From Chloroflexota bacterium (GTDB taxonomy: Bacteria; Chloroflexota; UBA6077; CF-72), in assembly GCA_019247135.1 (NCBI GenBank), contig JAFAPL010000647.1, forward strand, positions 1-8,770: a stretch of 8,770 bases of DNA, written 5' to 3'. A program made the translations under genes and the position numbers. The notes beneath the pieces were generated by a model, which saw only the letters and a program-made list of their open reading frames with translations, was not told the origin of the DNA and did not search any database. Positions 7,601 through 8,770 of the stretch are shown piece after piece. Within the stretch, counting starts at the first letter, position 1, and every line of letters starts with the position of its first letter.

Positions 7601-7891
7601 AGCAGCGCCCCTGCATCGCTCGAACTCGGCAAACTCGGCCCCACGCTGCTGTGCATCCTGAGCTCCTCGCAGACGTTCGTCGAGGCGCTGATCTTCCATG
7701 CCGAGCCCCCGCCCAACCCCCTCGGCGATGCTGCCCTCGGCCTGAGCATAGCCTCCGCGCTGCCCGGCATCATCAACCCGCTGAAACTCCAGTCTGAGCT
7801 TGGGGCAGCCGTTGTCGCCGTCCTCGACGTGGTCATGGGCATTGCCGCGGGCGTTGCTGCGGTCCTGGGCGCGTATTCGAACACCTCCTAG
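1442..7891 (+). CDS. Giant Tat-exported mosaic protein: beta-propeller/hemopexin-like repeats, Thr/Pro-rich linkers, hydrophobic helical C-terminus
   Basis: The product is 2149 residues, and I do not recognise it as a named family. Order from ATG 1442: Tat signal (1-66); tectonin-like segment (about 96-140, DIAAGWDGTAWAID); hemopexin-like stretch (about 144-204, YFK, then WPQLPP); linker 1 (about 204-373); beta segment (about 375-500); linker 2 (about 500-650); tectonin-like repeats (about 654-857, e.g. ISVGVGKDGAVFAV and DIAANHDGTLWSC); a PQQ/WD-like propeller (about 863-1270, blades such as VVAVDAHTGQEL, IVYDPASGN and LYGLDAQSL); a beta domain (about 1280-1417); a helical block (about 1594-1700, starting WWDDFWSWLKG); a Gly/Ser/Thr spacer (about 1740-1800); and hydrophobic helices to the end. 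Expected location is outside the membrane or cell-surface. The few Cys suggest no disulphide scaffold. There is no catalytic motif, no LPXTG anchor and no operon partner. It could be a surface adhesin, a scaffold or a membrane-active protein. The gene call is near certain; the function is open. Confidence 0.95.
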   Translation: MESSDHTAHLTRRRLLALLGGSAVSAGLLGATGITSGGTPARDRGAVLNNAVAAVLAPVVVPPAFAQARAPLASFQQATQAAFTPINSSLTFGAPSDIAAGWDGTAWAIDGQGAPHVYDPLSDSWQLHGSGIDAAVPAVWQLSTPELYFKASAVFIADGQHPDPLPIGSVWPQLPPSYKLGVKGAAWAGDKLVLFRSGTFVPVPWPPPTTGVDASTPAPAATPTPVETPTPGGTAIPTETASPSATATPAGTATPEVSGGVAREVYHAALVAAATTRPTATPNQSASPTAAATSTATPTAAATHISTPTATATATGSATQTSTPTPAASTTPAPTPTATASTTPISATPTTTSTATSTFGATPTPAPAPPGPPADYVATPLTSISGWPQTANWQHGIIDGVFTYMVRKAVLLRGGEALTITLGDHPWAFGTPTVAEGPKTIASDGDLNSVPADWQANGFTGFLEQPESGPVRLFYTSGAQVQVNVLEATSERALTRNPFPSSTPTTVPPSTPAAAPTGSPAPTGTPSPTTTDTAPEAHGALYYAALIAAASTTTPTATRGTTLTPTQSPTPQPSATPSPTPTARPAASATASTSPTATPGASATATTSPTPSTTAAPTQSATPAPTASTTPTTPSGTPTPSTTRPTLTAGAGLSYIASAISGWPASWHPRLQHAPSGRTSGLWAATVDGSVVSFDGSAWTTQPGDAISVGVGKDGAVFAVSKTNPQQLTHWNGTGFTQVATHSAALAQVSVGAQSQVWTRDSSNAVHQLSQGQLQPAAFLGSAADIAANHDGTLWSCTGSDPHAHRLATDLHQAPETVPASGTVQKVASTGFGAAHCLASQNGTAQLYRYDSPYVFRSSGSYIFPTGNPIEQGLGSLFFVTQSHAYATGAPEATYQVVAVDAHTGQELSRSAPAPRDYIYTAPVYDALHETIIVGLTVDPYIGTVLGPGQLQGLDARDLTRVVWSISLPPETVLGPGRPTLNGTSLCVSDNFGSLVMYDTGSTSTATTPTLRWKYSYPYEINAPQDRYRLAPPVIANGTVYAGYWVWSSGSLQLSLWKLDAATGTGSQTALPAVSQPDDPSQSEYWANMGSTSPLLATVPGAQQGQSRQMLFVTAGQGVWSVDVDAVTSRSYILPTNSAAAVFVVSGFAYANGVLWFGDTASNLYGLDAQSLTPTANTPAQFRAGSGIVTTPLLYRDAQGEAAVIFSQAGATDPGLIVYDPASGNQILVPTQGTNFIALAAAAPEGVVYGGGGVATEASSQTPVAQLFGIRVDEAVQQLRDFVVDSQLMQDFDDPSQPTHEPSGVARYQTHLTLVDGTKAPLNNTAVKLWADQPNTTVLVNGQSVTLGPDDDKYAVVKTGADGTLAITSGSTQRDSTGTKFVDGADMTAVPLRAWAQFMDPYERMVIYRDREFHNRVSTAHASTPTQPGADDPTRANLQTAQAYGAVQKGGANTGTALFTDEQKQQNQPQNVANAIAKMTSAVGTTPPKSSKSLKASWSLRTVDTPGKYIVYTDTPGAQYSPVNVAGSRPAVVLQMTGLSYTSSNDGSAPLVYTTPSPAEATMAIDALDGQEWLTSVHATARVKAAAQAGRLHLGSWWDDFWSWLKGAAATVTHVIISVGEDIYLGIRAVADGIAHVFRMIISGIEEVANAIGAFFIQLGRLIEEIIEALSVLFQFGHIIDTHNILKTELLNRINGVPGNASYPGLASLLTGTVRPKLDAFFENSEQTVADALDNLANQLGGAPPTALAGGGSTAHSAFTATPRSGGSPATTGPQSAWGMQKLGGGVGGGRSVSSAARVLRAGAQDPADAIGTFFSAFAESLSSDPALSNQWAKVQQGAQSLGNAGSAENFLKQALAELLRIVALLVDGILAVSKALMDGLVAAIGSLIPAMFDPNDGILTAPLDIPVLSWLYQLLFGEPLTMLNALMLVVAIPLTIMWRIIEGKWPADSWSVGAARPRALAAQALSPANQLLMGYSTGLFSLFGGLLFARGDIKGAGDVPVEVGRAALVASLTTAGFSVPIYGSDNPSDLAWSAWGLGVGISLLNLLGSVDLSSAPASLELGKLGPTLLCILSSSQTFVEALIFHAEPPPNPLGDAALGLSIASALPGIINPLKLQSELGAAVVAVLDVVMGIAAGVAAVLGAYSNTS
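2051..2560 (+). repeat. Thr/Pro/Ala-rich linker block 1 with embedded YHAALVAAA motif
   Basis: Residues about 204-373 of the giant protein are a low-complexity run of TPTATPT and ATATPAG type units, giving very high C content and an unbroken minus-strand shadow frame. It is interrupted once, at 2234-2263, by VYHAALVAAA, a short helix-like insert flanked on both sides by linker. The linker follows the strand KLVLFRSGTFVPV (2012-2050) and is followed by YVATPLTSISGWP (from 2567). Such linkers are usually extended, exposed and often O-glycosylated in secreted proteins. Confidence 0.85.
2941..3390 (+). repeat. Thr/Pro/Ala-rich linker block 2 with embedded YYAALIAAA motif
   Basis: Residues about 500-650 repeat the plan of block 1. 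The strand VRLFYTSGAQVQV comes before it, then PT-rich sequence, then LYYAALIAAA at 3062-3091, then more PT-rich sequence, then YIASAISGWP (from 3404). The shared non-linker motifs show that the two blocks are homologous modules and not just compositional look-alikes. Confidence 0.85.
6215..6540 (+). other. Amphipathic helical block in the giant protein
   Basis: Residues about 1592-1700 begin with a Trp cluster (SWWDDFWSWLKGAAA). They continue as long amphipathic helices with Ile/Val/Phe on one face and Glu/Asp on the other (IISGIEEVANAIGAFF, LIEEIIEALSVLF). The segment is too charged for ordinary transmembrane helices but suits membrane-surface association, helical bundling or conditional insertion. 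It follows the beta-rich N-terminal half and precedes a flexible Gly/Ser/Thr spacer. Confidence 0.7.
7010..7888 (+). other. Hydrophobic C-terminal helices of the giant protein
   Basis: Several hydrophobic stretches lie in the last 290 residues: LLRIVALLVDGILAV, LTMLNALMLVVAIPLTIMW, LLMGYSTGLFSLFGGLLFA, LAWSAWGLGVGISLLNLL, LGPTLLCILSSSQTFVEALIF and AAVVAVLDVVMGIAAGVAAV. A short PLDIPVLSWLYQLLFGEPL loop lies between the first two. The pattern suggests a membrane-embedded or hydrophobic helical bundle. That is unusual at the C-terminus of a Tat substrate, because Tat normally moves folded soluble proteins. Confidence 0.65.
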
Positions 7892-7898
7892 CCTAGGA
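7886..7898. repeat. Perfect palindrome spanning the stop codon of the giant gene
   Basis: TCCTAG-C-CTAGGA is a perfect 6+1+6 inverted repeat that contains the TAG stop codon (7889-7891). The one-base centre is too small for an RNA loop without opening pairs, so it is more likely a chance or protein-binding palindrome. It lies immediately before the larger hairpin. Confidence 0.5.
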
Positions 7899-7899
7899 T

Positions 7900-7963
7900 C
7901 TCCTGCCGGAAGTTTGCCGCTAGTGCGGGGGGCAACCCGGCAACAGCTGACTTCCGGTAGGGG
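7900..7963 (+). terminator. Long imperfect hairpin after the giant gene, possible terminator or 3' RNA element
   Basis: Positions 7900-7913 (CTCCTGCCGGAAGT) pair with 7950-7963 (ACTTCCGGTAGGGG) over 14 bp including two G-U pairs. The stem continues with 7914-7919 (TTGCCG) against 7938-7943 (CGGCAA), leaving a one-sided bulge, CAGCTG, at 7944-7949. The structure begins 8 nt after the stop codon, where a terminator or mRNA-stabilising hairpin is expected. No U-tract follows, so a classical Rho-independent terminator is not proven. The rest of the gap to 8157 shows nothing I can support. Confidence 0.55.
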
Positions 7964-8157
7964 CCAAGAGCGAGGCAGCTGCGCCGAACAACTGCGCGGC
8001 CAATTCTGCGTTAGCTCGAATGGAAGTGAGTTCCGCAAGCCAACCATCGATGCGGCCATGCCCTGGCGCTCACCCAGGCGTCGACTCAAACAAAAGCCTT
8101 CGAAACACAAACGGAGCGCACAGTAGTCATCCCTACGTTGCAGCGGCCAGGTACCCG

Positions 8158-8173
8158 ACCCTCCGTAGAGGGT
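8158..8173 (-). terminator. Small tetraloop hairpin just past the 108-residue gene
   Basis: ACCCTC-CGTA-GAGGGT is a perfect 6-bp stem with a 4-base loop, 5 nt beyond the stop codon of the minus-strand gene ending at 8179. Its position suits a terminator for the minus-strand operon, which converges on the giant gene. There is no T-run on either side, so termination efficiency cannot be judged. Confidence 0.45.
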
Positions 8174-8178
8174 ATGGC

Positions 8179-8505
8179 TCAGCGGGTCCCGTGCTCGAAT
8201 TGAAAGCCCGCCGCAGCCAGCGCATCGCGGCCAGTAGGCGAGGGCGAGGGCGCGGGCGGGCGCATCTCGCCAACAGTGCGGCCCGTGGACTGGCGCATCT
8301 CCGCCACCAGCGCGCTCAGGCGTGCGTCGCGGACCTCGTCGGCGGCGTGCAGCAAGCGATCCAGGTTGCTGCGCTCCAACCGTGCGCGGCTCGTCAACTC
8401 GTTCGGCTGGGTGTCCGTTTGCAGCTCATACAGGCTCACGAGCTCGCGCCACAGGCTCTCCAGTTGCGCCATGCGCTGCACAGCCTGATCGGTAGTGGAT
8501 GCCAT
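8179..8505 (-). CDS. Small helical protein of unknown function (108 residues)
   Basis: The ATG at 8505 is preceded by GGAGGAA (8521-8515) with a 9-nt spacing, a strong reason to choose it over the longer in-frame start near 8733, whose extra residues would run antiparallel in another frame over the upstream gene's end. Residues about 5-80 are rich in Leu, Ala, Arg and Glu with a heptad-like pattern (QRMAQLESLWRELVSLYELQ, RLERSNLDRLLHAADEVRD), suggesting paired alpha-helices or a coiled coil. A Pro/Ser segment (PPAPSPSPTG, about 88-97) precedes a short tail ending FEHGTR. There are no Cys, no signal peptide and no membrane segment, so it is probably cytoplasmic. It starts 35 nt after the stop of the upstream gene, so the two are likely co-transcribed. 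I do not recognise the family; a structural, adaptor or chaperone role is possible but unsupported. Confidence 0.75.
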   Translation of the reverse strand: MASTTDQAVQRMAQLESLWRELVSLYELQTDTQPNELTSRARLERSNLDRLLHAADEVRDARLSALVAEMRQSTGRTVGEMRPPAPSPSPTGRDALAAAGFQFEHGTR

Positions 8506-8540
8506 GGGGTGCAGTTCCTCCGGGGGTGTTCTCGCACTTG

Positions 8541-8770
8541 TCAGCGTGCCAGGCGGATGATCGAACCGAAGCGGCTGCGCGACGTGCGCTGCACGATCGT
8601 GGCGCCAAACGTGGCGCGCGCGGGGCTGGTGACCGTGCCACGCTCGAACGTCTCGGGCTGTTGGACGACGGCGCGTACCTGCCGGGACGACAGGCGCGGC
8701 TGAGCCTGACGCAGGGGCGGCGGCACGTCCCAATGCCGCGAGATGCCACTCGCGGCAGGGTCGCGCAGGT
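8541..8770 (-). CDS. C-terminal end of an unrecognised protein (gene enters from the right edge)
   Basis: A minus-strand frame is open from the right edge to a TGA at 8543-8541, giving 75 visible residues. It includes RLSSRQVRAVVQQPETFERG, then SPARATFGATIVQRTSRSR and a basic tail FGSIIRLAR. The frame is free of stops and has high GC at third positions. It is followed 35 nt later by the well-placed start of the 108-residue gene, all of which support a real gene end. The segment is Arg- and Gln-rich with little hydrophobic character. I cannot name its family from this fragment. Confidence 0.55.
   Translation of the reverse strand, partial: LRDPAASGISRHWDVPPPLRQAQPRLSSRQVRAVVQQPETFERGTVTSPARATFGATIVQRTSRSRFGSIIRLAR

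Noticed and set aside
7964..8157. Possible gene or transposon end between the convergent genes
   Set aside because: The frames here have no start signal or motif, and no terminal inverted repeats or target duplications were found by eye.
8184..8210. Sequence resembling a tRNA T-arm (GGTCCC...CTCGAAT)
   Set aside because: No acceptor, D or anticodon arms can be paired around it, and it falls at the 3' end of the 108-residue coding region.

Overview
This is a high-GC bacterial window with long spacer-like intergenic stretches. The organism is probably a Chloroflexota (Thermomicrobia-like) or actinobacterial lineage. That guess rests on three things: a GTG-started XRE/NB-ARC regulator with the GPGGVGKTRLA-type P-loop, very long Thr/Pro/Ala 'TPTATPT' linkers in an exported protein, and an acyl-CoA synthetase remnant of a type common in those groups. 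Taxonomy is inferred, not shown.

Layout. (1) Positions 1-532, minus strand: the N-terminal part of a helix-turn-helix plus NB-ARC-type ATPase regulator, running off the left edge. Upstream of it lie a perfect 7+7 palindrome (573-588) and a tandem 11-bp repeat (593-614), both candidate control sites. (2) Positions 730-1303: decayed or minor coding material. A small ORF carries a CxxC...CxxC zinc ribbon, and it runs into a broken N-terminal fragment of an acyl-CoA synthetase (AMP-forming) interrupted by an in-frame TAG. (3) Positions 1442-7891, plus strand: one giant gene of 2149 codons that dominates the window. It encodes a Tat-exported mosaic protein: twin-arginine signal, tectonin/hemopexin-like beta repeats interrupted twice by Thr/Pro-rich linkers, a second propeller of PQQ/WD-like type, an Ig-like-looking beta domain, and a long C-terminal half of amphipathic and hydrophobic helices. 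(4) Positions 7886-7963: a palindrome over the stop codon and a long imperfect hairpin, probably the 3' end of the giant transcript. (5) Positions 8158-8770, minus strand: a short helical 108-residue protein preceded by the C-terminus of another gene that enters from the right edge. The two are probably co-transcribed and converge on the giant gene.

The most interesting item is the giant protein. Its two linker blocks are built the same way: an 'LF-SG' beta strand, a PT-rich stretch, a short Y-x-AAL-x-AAA motif, a second PT-rich stretch, then 'Y-A...ISGWP'. The same module therefore seems to have been inserted or duplicated at equivalent points of a beta-repeat scaffold. An N-terminal recognition-like array of propellers joined to a hydrophobic helical C-terminus in an exported protein resembles the general plan of surface-binding, membrane-active proteins. 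No function can be assigned from sequence alone, and no neighbouring gene supplies one.
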